This document shows positions 10,551-19,384 of a stretch of 42,228 nt of DNA, in pieces (the first letter of the stretch is position 1; every line of letters starts with the position of its first letter). A program made the translations under genes and the position numbers. The notes below the pieces were generated by a model. That model was not told the DNA's origin and did no database searches. It saw nothing but the letters and a program-made list of their open reading frames with translations. This DNA comes from Dyella silvatica. GTDB taxonomy: Bacteria; Pseudomonadota; Gammaproteobacteria; Xanthomonadales; Rhodanobacteraceae. The stretch lies in the NCBI RefSeq assembly GCF_026283955.1, contig NZ_JAPDPE010000032.1, forward strand, positions 1 through 42,228. The letters are read 5' to 3'.

Positions 10551-12551
10551 ATGCTTAATCGACGCTCGATCAAGGACTCACGGAGCGAAACTGCGCTGTT
10601 CCGGCGCCGTGCGCTGGTCGGGTTCGTGCTGATCTTGCTCGGGCTGACGGCCTTGGTGACGCGATTTGTGTATTTGCAGGTGCTGCACCACGACGAGTTC
10701 GTGGTGCGTTCGGAGAACAATCGCGTCAAGCCGCGGGCGATTCCGCCCGCGCGCGGCTTGATCTACGACCGTAGCGGCGTGTTATTGGCCGACAACGTGC
10801 CGGCGTTTCGCTTGGAAGTGGTTCCCGAGCAAGTGCCCGACATGTCCGCGTTGCTGGCGGAAATCGGCGCCGTGGTGCCGATCGGCAGCGACGATATCGA
10901 TGCTTTCAAAAAGCAGCTCAAGCAGAGCCGCCGTTTCGAAAGCGTGCCGCTGAAATTGCGTCTCACCGAAGACGAAATCGATCGTTTTGCGGTGAATCGC
11001 TGGCGTTTTCCGGGTGTCGACGTGGTGCCCTACCTGACCCGGCGCTATCCCTATGGCGCGCATTTCGCCCATGTCGTGGGCTATGTCGGCCGGATCGATG
11101 CTGACGATTTGGAGCGGCTCGATCCGGTGCGTTACAAGGGCACTAGTCATGTCGGCCGCAGCGGTCTGGAGCGCTCTTACGAGGATGTGCTGCACGGCAC
11201 GCCGGGTTACGAGCTGGTAGAGGTTAACGCCGATGGGCAAACCCAGCGTGTGCTCGAGAGGCATCCGCCGGTACCCGGCAAAAACCTGTACTTGAGCATC
11301 GATATACGCGTGCAAAAGGCCGCCGAAGAGGCTTTCGACAACCGTCCGGGTGCGGCGGTGGCGATCGATCCGCGTAACGGTCAGGTGCTGGCGATGGTTA
11401 GCGTGCCCAGCTTTGATCCGAACTTGTTCGTCAACGGCATCACCCACGCCGATTACAGCGCGTTGACCACGGCCGAAGACAAGCCGCTGTACAACCGCGC
11501 CCTGCGCGGGGTGTATCCGCCTGGCTCCACCGTCAAGCCGTTGCTGGCGCTTGGCGGCCTCGAATATGGTGTGCGGCGGCCGGAGGACACCGTATTGTCC
11601 ACCGGCGAGTTCTGCATACCCGGACAAACCCGTTGTTATCGCGATGACCGGCGTGGCGGTGACGGCACCGTGAATATGGTGCGTGCGATCCAGTTGTCGA
11701 CCAACACTTATTTCTATCGATTGGCGCTGGATCTTGGCATCGACCGGCTCAGCAGCTTTATGAGCAAGTTTTCATTTGGCCGTCCAACCGGTGTCGATCT
11801 AGTCGGCGAAGTATCCGGCGTACTGCCCTCGCGTGAATGGAAGGCCGGGCGCTATAAACAGCCCTGGTTCCCCGGTGAAACGGTAATTTCCGGCATTGGA
11901 CAAGGCTACTGGGCAGTAACGCCGATGCAGCTGTCCCACGCGATTGCGACCTTTGCCGGCCACGGCACGCCTTATGCCCCGCGCGTGGTCATGGCGACGC
12001 AAAGCGGTGTAGACAGCCCGCCCGAGCCCTTGGCCAATCCGCCCACGGGACCCTCGTTGATTCAAAAGCCGGGTGATTGGGCGGCGGTCAACCAAGGCAT
12101 GCTGGCGGTGATGACCGGGCCCGGTACCGGCAAGAACGTGGGCATCGGGTTTCCCTATGCGATCGCCGGCAAGAGCGGTACCGCCGAGCGCTACTCGCGC
12201 ACCACCAACGCCTATGACGAGCGCCGCAACAACGCCTATCTGGCCAGTCGTCATCGAGCCTGGTTCGTGGCCTATACCCCGGCGGAAGATCCCAAGATTG
12301 CGGTTGCCGCCTTGTTGGAGTCTGGTGCCTGGGGTGCTCAGGACGCTGGCCCGATCGTGCGCAAGATTCTCGATGCGTGGGTGGTTCAACAAGGTGGCAC
12401 CTTGCCGGTGAGTCCACCGCCTACGGCCACTCCGGCGAGCCCGGTTGCTGATCCGTCGGAAGTAATCGGGCCGACGATCGAGCCGCCGATGGATAACTCC
12501 GACAGCGACGACATCCCAGCGATACCGTCTTCGAGCGGGGCGAACCCATGA
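10551..12551 (+). CDS. mrdA: Penicillin-binding protein 2 (elongation transpeptidase MrdA)
   Basis: A class B penicillin-binding protein that cross-links peptidoglycan during elongation together with RodA. The 666-residue product has one N-terminal transmembrane helix (about 21-43), a pedestal domain with PARGLIYDRSGVLLADN, RRYPYGAHFAHVVGYVGRI and GRSGLERSYEDVLHGTPG, and a transpeptidase domain. Catalytic motifs are visible: SxxK as STVK with Ser326, SxN as STN in IQLSTNTYFY, and KSGTA in AGKSGTAERYS. The C-terminal 50 residues (after WVVQQGGTLPVS) are a Pro/Ser/Asp-rich extension beyond the usual end. The stop overlaps the rodA ATG, so the two partners are probably made in a fixed ratio. Confidence 0.97.
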   Translation: MLNRRSIKDSRSETALFRRRALVGFVLILLGLTALVTRFVYLQVLHHDEFVVRSENNRVKPRAIPPARGLIYDRSGVLLADNVPAFRLEVVPEQVPDMSALLAEIGAVVPIGSDDIDAFKKQLKQSRRFESVPLKLRLTEDEIDRFAVNRWRFPGVDVVPYLTRRYPYGAHFAHVVGYVGRIDADDLERLDPVRYKGTSHVGRSGLERSYEDVLHGTPGYELVEVNADGQTQRVLERHPPVPGKNLYLSIDIRVQKAAEEAFDNRPGAAVAIDPRNGQVLAMVSVPSFDPNLFVNGITHADYSALTTAEDKPLYNRALRGVYPPGSTVKPLLALGGLEYGVRRPEDTVLSTGEFCIPGQTRCYRDDRRGGDGTVNMVRAIQLSTNTYFYRLALDLGIDRLSSFMSKFSFGRPTGVDLVGEVSGVLPSREWKAGRYKQPWFPGETVISGIGQGYWAVTPMQLSHAIATFAGHGTPYAPRVVMATQSGVDSPPEPLANPPTGPSLIQKPGDWAAVNQGMLAVMTGPGTGKNVGIGFPYAIAGKSGTAERYSRTTNAYDERRNNAYLASRHRAWFVAYTPAEDPKIAVAALLESGAWGAQDAGPIVRKILDAWVVQQGGTLPVSPPPTATPASPVADPSEVIGPTIEPPMDNSDSDDIPAIPSSSGANP

Positions 12552-13663
12552 TCGACACGTATTACATACGCATGCAGCGCTTTTTCAAGCGCGTGATGAT
12601 CCGGCCGCGGATCGACCTGCCGCTGGCGGGCGGATTGTTCGTGCTGGCCATGGTTGGTTTGCTCACGCTTTACAGTGCGGGCGACAGCCACATGTCCCTG
12701 GTTGCTGGCCAGGCGGGGCGCTTTGCGCTTGGCGCCATGTTGATGCTGGTGATTTCGCGCATTCCGCCGCCGGTGTTACGCACCTGGACGCCTTGGCTTT
12801 ATGCCGGTAGCACCGCGTTGCTGGTGGTCGTGGCGCTGCTTGGCGAGGGGCGCGGAGCGTATCGCTGGCTCGACCTGGGTGTGATGCGCTTCCAGCCCTC
12901 CGAGCTGCTTAAGCTGACCATGCCGATGATGGTGGCCTGGTATCTGCACCCGCGTCAGCTGCCACCGAGTTGGAAAGACGTCGTCGTAGTCGGCGTGTTG
13001 ATTGCTATCCCAGCCGGCTTGATCGCCGAACAGCCGGATCTCGGTACTGCGTTGCTGGTTGCCGCGGCGGGCGCCTTTGCGTTGTTTTTATCGGGCATGT
13101 GCTGGTGGAAAATCGGTGCCTTGCTGGGTGCCGTTGGCGGCATGATTCCCGTCGCCTGGCACTTTTTGCACGAATACCAGCGCAACCGTGTGCGCACCTT
13201 GCTCGACCCCGAATCCGACCCGCTTGGCAATGGCTGGCACATCATTCAGTCGCAGATCGCGGTCGGCTCGGGCGGCACCTTTGGCAAGGGCTGGCAGCAC
13301 GGCACGCAGTCGCGGCTGGACTTCCTGCCGGAGCACACCACCGACTTCATTTTTGCGGTGTTTTCCGAAGAGTTCGGACTGATGGGCGTTATCGGCATCA
13401 TGCTGCTTTACGCTTTCATCATCGGTCGCTGTCTGTGGATCGCGATGGAGGCGCGCGACACTTACTCGCGGCTACTGGCTGGGGCGATCGGCATGAGCTT
13501 TTTCGTCTACGTTTTCGTCAACGGCGGCATGGTTGCCGGCATGCTCCCGGTCGTTGGCGTGCCGATGCCGCTGATCAGCTATGGCGGCACCTCGGCGGTC
13601 TCGCTGCTGACGGGTTTTGGTGTGTTGATGTCGATTCACGCCAATCGCAAAATCCATGAATGA
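12548..13663 (+). CDS. rodA: Peptidoglycan glycosyltransferase RodA (SEDS family)
   Basis: A polytopic inner-membrane SEDS protein that polymerises glycan strands from lipid II in complex with PBP2; also called mrdB. The 371-residue product has about ten membrane helices. It carries the RodA blocks RWLDLGVMRFQPSELLKL, EQPDLGTALLVAAAG, LGNGWHIIQSQIAVGSGG, GKGWQHGTQSRLDFLPEHTTDFIFAV and the terminal GVPMPLISYGGTSAVSLL. The Glu-Gln-Pro-Asp segment includes the acidic residue needed for polymerase activity in this family. The start at 12548 overlaps the mrdA stop (ATGA). A later Met at residue 9 is possible but unnecessary. Confidence 0.97.
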   Translation: MIDTYYIRMQRFFKRVMIRPRIDLPLAGGLFVLAMVGLLTLYSAGDSHMSLVAGQAGRFALGAMLMLVISRIPPPVLRTWTPWLYAGSTALLVVVALLGEGRGAYRWLDLGVMRFQPSELLKLTMPMMVAWYLHPRQLPPSWKDVVVVGVLIAIPAGLIAEQPDLGTALLVAAAGAFALFLSGMCWWKIGALLGAVGGMIPVAWHFLHEYQRNRVRTLLDPESDPLGNGWHIIQSQIAVGSGGTFGKGWQHGTQSRLDFLPEHTTDFIFAVFSEEFGLMGVIGIMLLYAFIIGRCLWIAMEARDTYSRLLAGAIGMSFFVYVFVNGGMVAGMLPVVGVPMPLISYGGTSAVSLLTGFGVLMSIHANRKIHE

Positions 13664-13832
13664 GTCAGGCATGAATCACGCACGCGCGAATCGTTCAAAC
13701 GCGGGCGAAGCATGCTCGAATACCTGCGCCGTCGTTCGCCAGCCTGCTGGCCTGAATCGCGCAGATTCGCGTGCTAGGCTGCCGATGACTCTCAGTTATT
13801 CCTAAGTGAAACCCCTGGAAGTGAAGCACTCC

Positions 13833-14843
13833 ATGACCTTGATGTCCGCGCTGCGCCGTTCGCCCTTGCTCCTCACGCTAGGTCTTTTGCTCAGCGTCGC
13901 GTGGTCGCCCGTACGAGCCCAGGTCCATCCGGGGCAGGCGCAGCTGGTCAATGAGGTCGCACAAGAAACCGGCAAAGATCCCGCCGTGCTGAACGCGCTG
14001 CTCAATCGCGCCAAAAAGCAGCAAAGCATTCTGGATGCGATCAGCCGGCCTGCCGAAGGCAAGGCCTGGAAGGATTACCGCCCGATCTTTTTCAATGACA
14101 AGCGCATCGAAGACGGCGTGGCCTTTTATCGCGCCCATCGCGCGTTGATCGAGCGTATTGGGCAGCAGTACGGCGTGGCGCCGGAATACCTGGTAGCGAT
14201 CATCGGTGTTGAAACCTCGTATGGCCGCATGCCGGGCAAATACAAAGTGCTCGACGCGCTGGTCACGCTGGGCCTGTACTACCCGCCACGGGCGTCGTAT
14301 TTCCGCGACCAGCTGAAGGTGCTGTTGAGCTTGCCGGACAACCATCTGGCTGGGCCGCTCAATAGCTTGACCGGCTCTTACGCCGGTGCGCAGGGCTGGG
14401 GCCAGTTCATGCCGTCGAGCATCCGCGATTTTGGCGTGGACGAAGACGGTGACGGCCATATCGATATGTTGAACTCGCTGCCGGACATTCTCGCCAGCGT
14501 GGCCAATTACTTCAGCAAGAACGGCTGGGTCACGGGTGGCCCGGTGGTGGCGCGCGCGCAGCCCGATCATCTGGCCAAGCTGATTACGGTCAAGGATTCT
14601 CAGCCGCAATGGTCGGTGGAACAGCTCAAGGCCTGGGGCTATACACCCTTGCAGCCGCTGGACCCGAACCTGCCCAGCAGCTTGCAATCGCTGGAAGGGG
14701 AGAGCGGCACGGAATACTGGATCACCTTCCAGAATTTTTACGTCATCACGCGCTACAACCGTAGTCCGCTATATGCGTTGGCCGTGCATCAACTGGCCGA
14801 GGCGATCGCCAGCGACGTGCGCCGGGCGGACGCCACGCCATGA
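13833..14843 (+). CDS. mltB: Lytic murein transglycosylase B (GH103)
   Basis: A periplasmic enzyme that cleaves glycan strands with formation of 1,6-anhydro-muramic ends. From the ATG at 13833 the product has 336 residues, beginning with a signal peptide (hydrophobic core SPLLLTLGLLLSVAW, cleavage near VRA-Q). There is no lipobox Cys, so it is probably soluble. The SLT-like catalytic domain contains EYLVAIIGVETSYGR, with the catalytic Glu about residue 127, then YKVLDALVTL, GAQGWGQFMPSS and a DEDGDGHIDML segment matching MltB. A GTG at 13806 would extend the N-terminus by nine residues. The stop overlaps the rlpA ATG. Confidence 0.93.
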   Translation: MTLMSALRRSPLLLTLGLLLSVAWSPVRAQVHPGQAQLVNEVAQETGKDPAVLNALLNRAKKQQSILDAISRPAEGKAWKDYRPIFFNDKRIEDGVAFYRAHRALIERIGQQYGVAPEYLVAIIGVETSYGRMPGKYKVLDALVTLGLYYPPRASYFRDQLKVLLSLPDNHLAGPLNSLTGSYAGAQGWGQFMPSSIRDFGVDEDGDGHIDMLNSLPDILASVANYFSKNGWVTGGPVVARAQPDHLAKLITVKDSQPQWSVEQLKAWGYTPLQPLDPNLPSSLQSLEGESGTEYWITFQNFYVITRYNRSPLYALAVHQLAEAIASDVRRADATP

Positions 14844-15865
14844 GGTGGCGCCTGGTGCTGCCGATATTGGCGGCATTGCTGCTGCTTGCCGGCTGCAGCG
14901 GCAGCAAGCCGCGCCCCAGCAAGGGCGGCAGCACGGTGCGAGGCAGTTACTCCGGCAGCTCGCGTCGTGGCGGCGTCTATGACGACGTCAGCAAATCTCA
15001 GGGCAGCCGTTATCGCGATAACAGTGACAGCGTGCCGGGTGGCCCGCCGCCGGATCTGAGCAAATTGGTCGAGCCGACACCCAAGGCGGAGCCACGGGCG
15101 CTATATGGCAACAAGTCGCCGTATTCCGTACTGGGCCAGAGCTACCGGGTACTGCCCAGCGCAAACGGCTATGTGGAGCGCGGTATCGCGTCGTTCTACG
15201 GCAATAAGTTTCATGGCTACAAAACCTCCAGCCTGGAGGACTACGACATGTACCAGTTCTCCGCCGCCCACAAGACGCTGCCATTGCCCAGCTATGCGCG
15301 GGTGACCAACCTGGAGAACGGCAAAAGCGTCATCGTGCGCATCAACGATCGCGGCCCGTTTCACGAAAACCGCCTGATCGATCTGTCCTATGCGGCCGCC
15401 GTCAAGATCGGCGTCTGGCCCAAGGGCACTGGCCTGGTCGAGGTCCGCGCGATTACTCCAGGCGAGCCGGTACAAGACTTGCCGCCTGCGACATCGCCGC
15501 CACAGCCCGCGTTGCCGTTACCGCCCGCATCGCCGCCGCCTCTGCCGCCATCACCACCTTCATCCGTGCCGACAGCGCCCTCGCCAGCGGTGATTGCGGC
15601 CAATACAACCAACCCAGGTATAACCGCGCCCCCGGGCATTTATCTGCAGGTGGGCGCCTTCACCGATAACGCCAACGCGGAACGGGTGGCGCAACAGCTG
15701 CGCGACGCCAAGTTTGCTCCGGTACAGGTGGTCGATGCTCAGATCAACGGCCGTAATGTGCGCCGGGTGCGGGTTGGGCCGCTTAGCGACGTCGATCGTG
15801 CCGACCAGGTAACCACGCAGATCGAAGGTATGGGACTGCCGCGGCCGCAGGTCGCGGTAGACTAA
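14840..15865 (+). CDS. rlpA: Septal ring lytic transglycosylase RlpA (lipoprotein, DPBB + SPOR)
   Basis: A lipoprotein lytic transglycosylase acting on denuded glycan at the division site. The 341 residues begin with a lipoprotein signal ending in LLAGC (lipid-modified Cys19). They continue with a Ser/Gly-rich linker, a double-psi beta-barrel domain (about residues 110-210: GIASFYGNKFHGYKT, FSAAHKTLPLPSYARVTN, VIVRINDRGPF), a proline-rich linker, and a C-terminal SPOR domain (YLQVGAFTDNANAERVAQQL and on). The Glu, His and Asp expected in the active site are present. The usual TANGE block reads TSSLE here, a Gly-to-Leu change beside the catalytic Glu. It is coupled to mltB by an ATGA overlap. 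Confidence 0.94.
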   Translation: MRWRLVLPILAALLLLAGCSGSKPRPSKGGSTVRGSYSGSSRRGGVYDDVSKSQGSRYRDNSDSVPGGPPPDLSKLVEPTPKAEPRALYGNKSPYSVLGQSYRVLPSANGYVERGIASFYGNKFHGYKTSSLEDYDMYQFSAAHKTLPLPSYARVTNLENGKSVIVRINDRGPFHENRLIDLSYAAAVKIGVWPKGTGLVEVRAITPGEPVQDLPPATSPPQPALPLPPASPPPLPPSPPSSVPTAPSPAVIAANTTNPGITAPPGIYLQVGAFTDNANAERVAQQLRDAKFAPVQVVDAQINGRNVRRVRVGPLSDVDRADQVTTQIEGMGLPRPQVAVD

Positions 15866-15982
15866 CGCACTGCATCACTGGCGATATTCGCTGCAAGTCC
15901 CTGGATAACTTGCCCGGATTTCGCCTAATTCATGGCGGCGCATCGGGTGCCGACCATACAAAAGATTGGATTGAACCGAACG

Positions 15983-17212
15983 ATGAGCCTACTTCGCCGC
16001 ACCCTCTCCTCATTTGCCGTCGCCGCCCTGGTCGCCGGCGTCGCCTTTGCCCAGCAGACCCCGCCCAAACCCGTGGCCGTGCCACGCCCGGTGATGCCCG
16101 AAGCGCCGGTACCGCCGCCGCCGGATGTCGATGGCAAAAGCTGGGTGCTGATGGATTACGCCACCGGCCAGATTCTCGCGTCGAAAGATCCTGACGTGCG
16201 GCTCGAGCCGGCCTCGATCACCAAGGTGATGACCGACTACGTGGTCTCCGCCGAGATCGGCAACGGCAAGATCCACATGACCGATCCGGTCACCATCAGC
16301 GAAAACGCTTGGCGCGGCGGCGGTGCCGGCACCGATGGCTCCACCAGCTTCCTCAAGCTCAATAGCCAGGTGCCGCTGAAAGACCTGTTGTTCGGCCTGA
16401 TTGTCCAGTCCGGCAACGATGCCGCCATTGCGCTGGCCGAACACACCGCAGGCTCCGAGTCGGCGTTTGCCAACCTGATGAACGCCTATGCCAAGCAGTT
16501 GGGCATGGTCAATTCGAACTTCCAGAACGCCTCCGGCTACCCGATCGCCAATCACTACACCACGGCGCGGGATATCGCGATTCTGTCGCGCGCGCTGATT
16601 CATGATTTCCCCGAGGACTACGCGATTTCCGCGGTCAAGGACTTCGAGTGGAACGGCATCAAGCAGCACAATCGCAACCTGTTGCTATGGCGCGACCAGA
16701 GCGTCGATGGCATCAAGACCGGCCATACCGCGGCGGCAGGCTATTGCCTGGCAGCGTCGGCCAAGCAGGGCGACTCGCGCATGATCGCCATCGTGATGGG
16801 CTCTTCCGGCGAGAAAGCTCGTGCCGATGCCGCGCTGGCACTGATGAACTACGGCTTCCGTTTCTACGAGACGCACAAGCTGTATGAGGCGAGCAAGCCG
16901 TTGGCTACGCCGCGTCTGTGGAAGGGCAAGGACAACCAGTTGCCGATCGGCGTTGCCGACGACGTGCTAGTCACGGTCAAGCGCGGCGAATACGACAAGC
17001 TCAAGGCCACCATGGATATCCCGGCCACGCTGATCGCCCCGTTCACCAAGGGTCAGCAGGTGGGTACGCTGCGCATCACCCTGGACGGCCAGCCGGTGCA
17101 GAACGTGCCGCTGATCGCCCAGGTCGAAGCGCCGCAGGGCGGTTTCTTCTCGCGTCTGTGGGACAGCATCATGCTGTGGTTCCATAGCGACAAGAAGCCT
17201 GAAACGAAGTGA
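15983..17212 (+). CDS. dacC: D-alanyl-D-alanine carboxypeptidase (PBP5/6 type)
   Basis: A low-molecular-weight penicillin-binding protein that removes the terminal D-Ala from peptidoglycan stem peptides. From the ATG at 15983 it has 409 residues with a signal peptide (FAVAALVAGVAFA). Catalytic motifs are SITK (Ser78-Lys81), SGN (143-145) and KTG in GIKTGHT. A beta-rich C-terminal domain follows and ends in an amphipathic helix (GGFFSRLWDSIMLWFH) that anchors such proteins to the periplasmic face of the inner membrane. An ATG at 15932 would add 17 residues ahead of the signal. The position between rlpA and ybeD matches both E. coli dacA and P. aeruginosa dacC. Confidence 0.93.
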   Translation: MSLLRRTLSSFAVAALVAGVAFAQQTPPKPVAVPRPVMPEAPVPPPPDVDGKSWVLMDYATGQILASKDPDVRLEPASITKVMTDYVVSAEIGNGKIHMTDPVTISENAWRGGGAGTDGSTSFLKLNSQVPLKDLLFGLIVQSGNDAAIALAEHTAGSESAFANLMNAYAKQLGMVNSNFQNASGYPIANHYTTARDIAILSRALIHDFPEDYAISAVKDFEWNGIKQHNRNLLLWRDQSVDGIKTGHTAAAGYCLAASAKQGDSRMIAIVMGSSGEKARADAALALMNYGFRFYETHKLYEASKPLATPRLWKGKDNQLPIGVADDVLVTVKRGEYDKLKATMDIPATLIAPFTKGQQVGTLRITLDGQPVQNVPLIAQVEAPQGGFFSRLWDSIMLWFHSDKKPETK

Positions 17213-17222
17213 CGGAGGTTGG

Positions 17223-17519
17223 ATGATGCGTGATCTTGATTCGATCGATGCGGCGAAAAAGGAAGGCCAGGGCTTTCAGTTTCCCGGTGAATTCGAAATT
17301 ACCGCCATGGGTAACGCCAGCGCCGAGCTGACGGTGCTGGTGCCGAAAATCCTCACCGGCATCGGTGTGCGGGTGCTGCACGAAACCGTAAAGCACCGCC
17401 ATTCGAAAGAAGGAAACTTCGTCTCGGTGACGGTGAGCTTCCACTGCGAAACCCGTGAAGAATACGACGCCGCGCATGTCGCGCTGCGGGCGGATCCGGA
17501 CATTCGCTACACGATGTGA
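17223..17519 (+). CDS. ybeD: YbeD/DUF493 family protein
   Basis: A 98-residue cytoplasmic alpha/beta protein of the DUF493 (YbeD) family, whose role is unknown. Recognisable blocks are [13 protein letters not shown] near residue 22, VPKILTG, and the C-terminal [31 protein letters not shown]. coli YbeD is 87 residues. GGAGG at 17214-17218 supports a start at 17223 or the adjacent ATG at 17226. It sits between dacC and lipB, the same order as in E. coli and Pseudomonas, and 10 bases after the dacC stop, so it is likely co-transcribed. Confidence 0.92.
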   Translation: MMRDLDSIDAAKKEGQGFQFPGEFEITAMGNASAELTVLVPKILTGIGVRVLHETVKHRHSKEGNFVSVTVSFHCETREEYDAAHVALRADPDIRYTM

Positions 17520-17640
17520 GACAGCGCATGCGGACAAGCGGGTCGGTCATCGTCATCGCCAAAGGTGCGGCGTCGGGTACTTGCGACGCCCACTTGCGAC
17601 CCCAATTGTGCAAGATCATGCCAACGCCGATGCCCGCCTC

Positions 17641-18357
17641 GTGACCGCCGATTTCCCGCTTCCGACCGCCCATGCAGCTGCGCGGCCGTTGAAAATCCGC
17701 CGCCTGGGGCGTCAGCCCTATGAGGTGACGTGGAAGGCGATGAGCGATTTCACCAATCGCCGCGATGCGGATACCGCCGACGAACTCTGGCTGCTCGAAC
17801 ACGACCCCGTGTTCACCCTGGGCCAGGCAGGCAAGATGGAGCACGTCTTGATGCCGGGCGATATTCCGGTGGTGCCGGTGGATCGCGGCGGCCAGGTGAC
17901 GTACCACGGCCCTGGCCAGATCGTGGCCTATCCGCTGATCGACTTGCGCCGGGCCGGCCTGGGCGTACGTGAGCTGGTCAACCGGATCGAGCAGGTCCTG
18001 ATCGATACCCTGGAGCACTGGAATATCGGTGCCGAGCGGCTACAAGGCGCGCCCGGGGTCTATGTCGGTGGCGCCAAGGTGGGGGCGTTAGGGCTGCGGG
18101 TGCGGCGTGGTTGCAGCTTTCACGGCCTGGCCTTTAACGTGAACATGGACCTGGAGCCTTATCACCGCATCAATCCCTGCGGTTACAAGGGTTTGGCGGT
18201 CACCCAAGTGCTAGACTTGGGCGGTCCGTCGCGGCTGGCGGACGTCGAAGACGTACTCGCGGCCGAGTTTTGCCGCCAGTTCGGTTTCGATGCCGAGCTG
18301 GCCGCGCCTGTGATTCCCGAATTCCCTTCTGAACTCCCCGCTCACGCAGCGGTCTAG
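17641..18357 (+). CDS. lipB: Octanoyl-[acyl carrier protein]:protein octanoyltransferase LipB
   Basis: Transfers octanoate from acyl carrier protein to lipoyl domains, the first step of endogenous lipoate synthesis. The product carries [96 protein letters not shown] and INPCGYKG, where the Lys of GGAKVG and the Cys of NPCGY are the catalytic pair. The start is uncertain. The GTG at 17641 gives 238 residues with about 14 before the homology. A GTG at 17608 is also in frame, and the open frame extends back into ybeD without similarity. No clear Shine-Dalgarno decides it. lipA follows 8 bases downstream. Confidence 0.93.
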   Translation: MTADFPLPTAHAAARPLKIRRLGRQPYEVTWKAMSDFTNRRDADTADELWLLEHDPVFTLGQAGKMEHVLMPGDIPVVPVDRGGQVTYHGPGQIVAYPLIDLRRAGLGVRELVNRIEQVLIDTLEHWNIGAERLQGAPGVYVGGAKVGALGLRVRRGCSFHGLAFNVNMDLEPYHRINPCGYKGLAVTQVLDLGGPSRLADVEDVLAAEFCRQFGFDAELAAPVIPEFPSELPAHAAV

Positions 18358-18365
18358 GCTGGTCC

Positions 18366-19376
18366 ATGAGCGATACCTCTGCATCCCCGTCCAAGGTCAT
18401 TCCGATCAGCGTCGTCGCTGGTACGCCCGCGGTTGAGAAACAGCTGGGCAACGACAAAATTGCGCTGAACCGGGCCGGCTTCGACACCGCCGTGCCGACC
18501 CTGCGCAAGCCGAGCTGGATCCGCGTGCGGTTGCCGCAAGGCAATGCCGTACAGCAGTTGAAGGCGCGCTTGCGCGAAAACGCGCTGGTGACGGTATGCG
18601 AAGAGGCGTCATGCCCGAACATCCACGAGTGCTTTAGCAAGGGCACCGCCACCTTCATGATTCTTGGCGAGGTATGTACCCGTCGCTGCTCGTTCTGCGA
18701 TGTGGCGCATGGCCGCCCGGCACCGCCGGATGCGCTGGAACCGGCGCGCCTGGCCGAGACCATCCGCGACATGCGCCTGCGCTATGTGGTGATTACCTCG
18801 GTGGACCGCGACGACTTGCGCGACGGCGGTGCCGAGCATTTCGCTTCGTGCATTCGTGCCGTGCGTCACGCCAGCCCGACGATCAAGATCGAAATCCTCA
18901 CCCCCGACTTCCGCGGCAAGGGCCGCATGGATCGCGCGCTGGAAGTCCTCAAGGATTTCCCACCGGATGTGTTTAACCACAATCTGGAAACCGTGCCGCA
19001 TCTTTATCGCGAAGTGCGCCCGGGTGCCGACTACCAGTGGTCGCTGGATCTGCTGAAGCGTTTCAAGGCGCAGCATCCCGAGGTGCCGACCAAGTCCGGC
19101 ATCATGCTCGGTCTCGGCGAAACCATGGATCAGGTGCTGGAGACCATGCGCGATTTACGTGCCCATGACGTCGACATGATTACCATCGGCCAGTACCTGC
19201 AGCCCACGCCACACCATCACCCGGTCGTGCGCTATTGGACACCTGAAGAATTCGACGCGCTGCGCGAGGCAGGCGAGGCCATGGGCTTTAACCATGTCGC
19301 TTCCGGTCCGTTGGTTCGTTCCTCCTATCATGCCGACCTGCAAGCCCATGCAGCCGGCGTCACTGAGCAAGCCTGA
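18366..19376 (+). CDS. lipA: Lipoyl synthase LipA (radical SAM)
   Basis: A radical SAM enzyme that inserts two sulfurs into protein-bound octanoyl groups, completing lipoate synthesis begun by LipB. The 336-residue product shows both iron-sulfur cluster motifs: the auxiliary cluster Cys78-x4-Cys83-x5-Cys89 ([12 protein letters not shown]) and the SAM cluster Cys104-x3-Cys108-x2-Cys111 (CTRRCSFC). Further blocks are [57 protein letters not shown] and [11 protein letters not shown], and a C-terminal Arg-Ser-Ser-Tyr segment (LVRSSYHAD). It begins 8 bases after lipB and ends 8 bases before prc. Confidence 0.97.
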   Translation: MSDTSASPSKVIPISVVAGTPAVEKQLGNDKIALNRAGFDTAVPTLRKPSWIRVRLPQGNAVQQLKARLRENALVTVCEEASCPNIHECFSKGTATFMILGEVCTRRCSFCDVAHGRPAPPDALEPARLAETIRDMRLRYVVITSVDRDDLRDGGAEHFASCIRAVRHASPTIKIEILTPDFRGKGRMDRALEVLKDFPPDVFNHNLETVPHLYREVRPGADYQWSLDLLKRFKAQHPEVPTKSGIMLGLGETMDQVLETMRDLRAHDVDMITIGQYLQPTPHHHPVVRYWTPEEFDALREAGEAMGFNHVASGPLVRSSYHADLQAHAAGVTEQA

Positions 19377-19384
19377 GAGGCCTC

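Noticed and set aside
17455-17640. N-terminal extension of lipB into ybeD
   Set aside because: The extension overlaps the end of ybeD, is Arg/His-rich and has no similarity to LipB; a start near 17641 fits the family.
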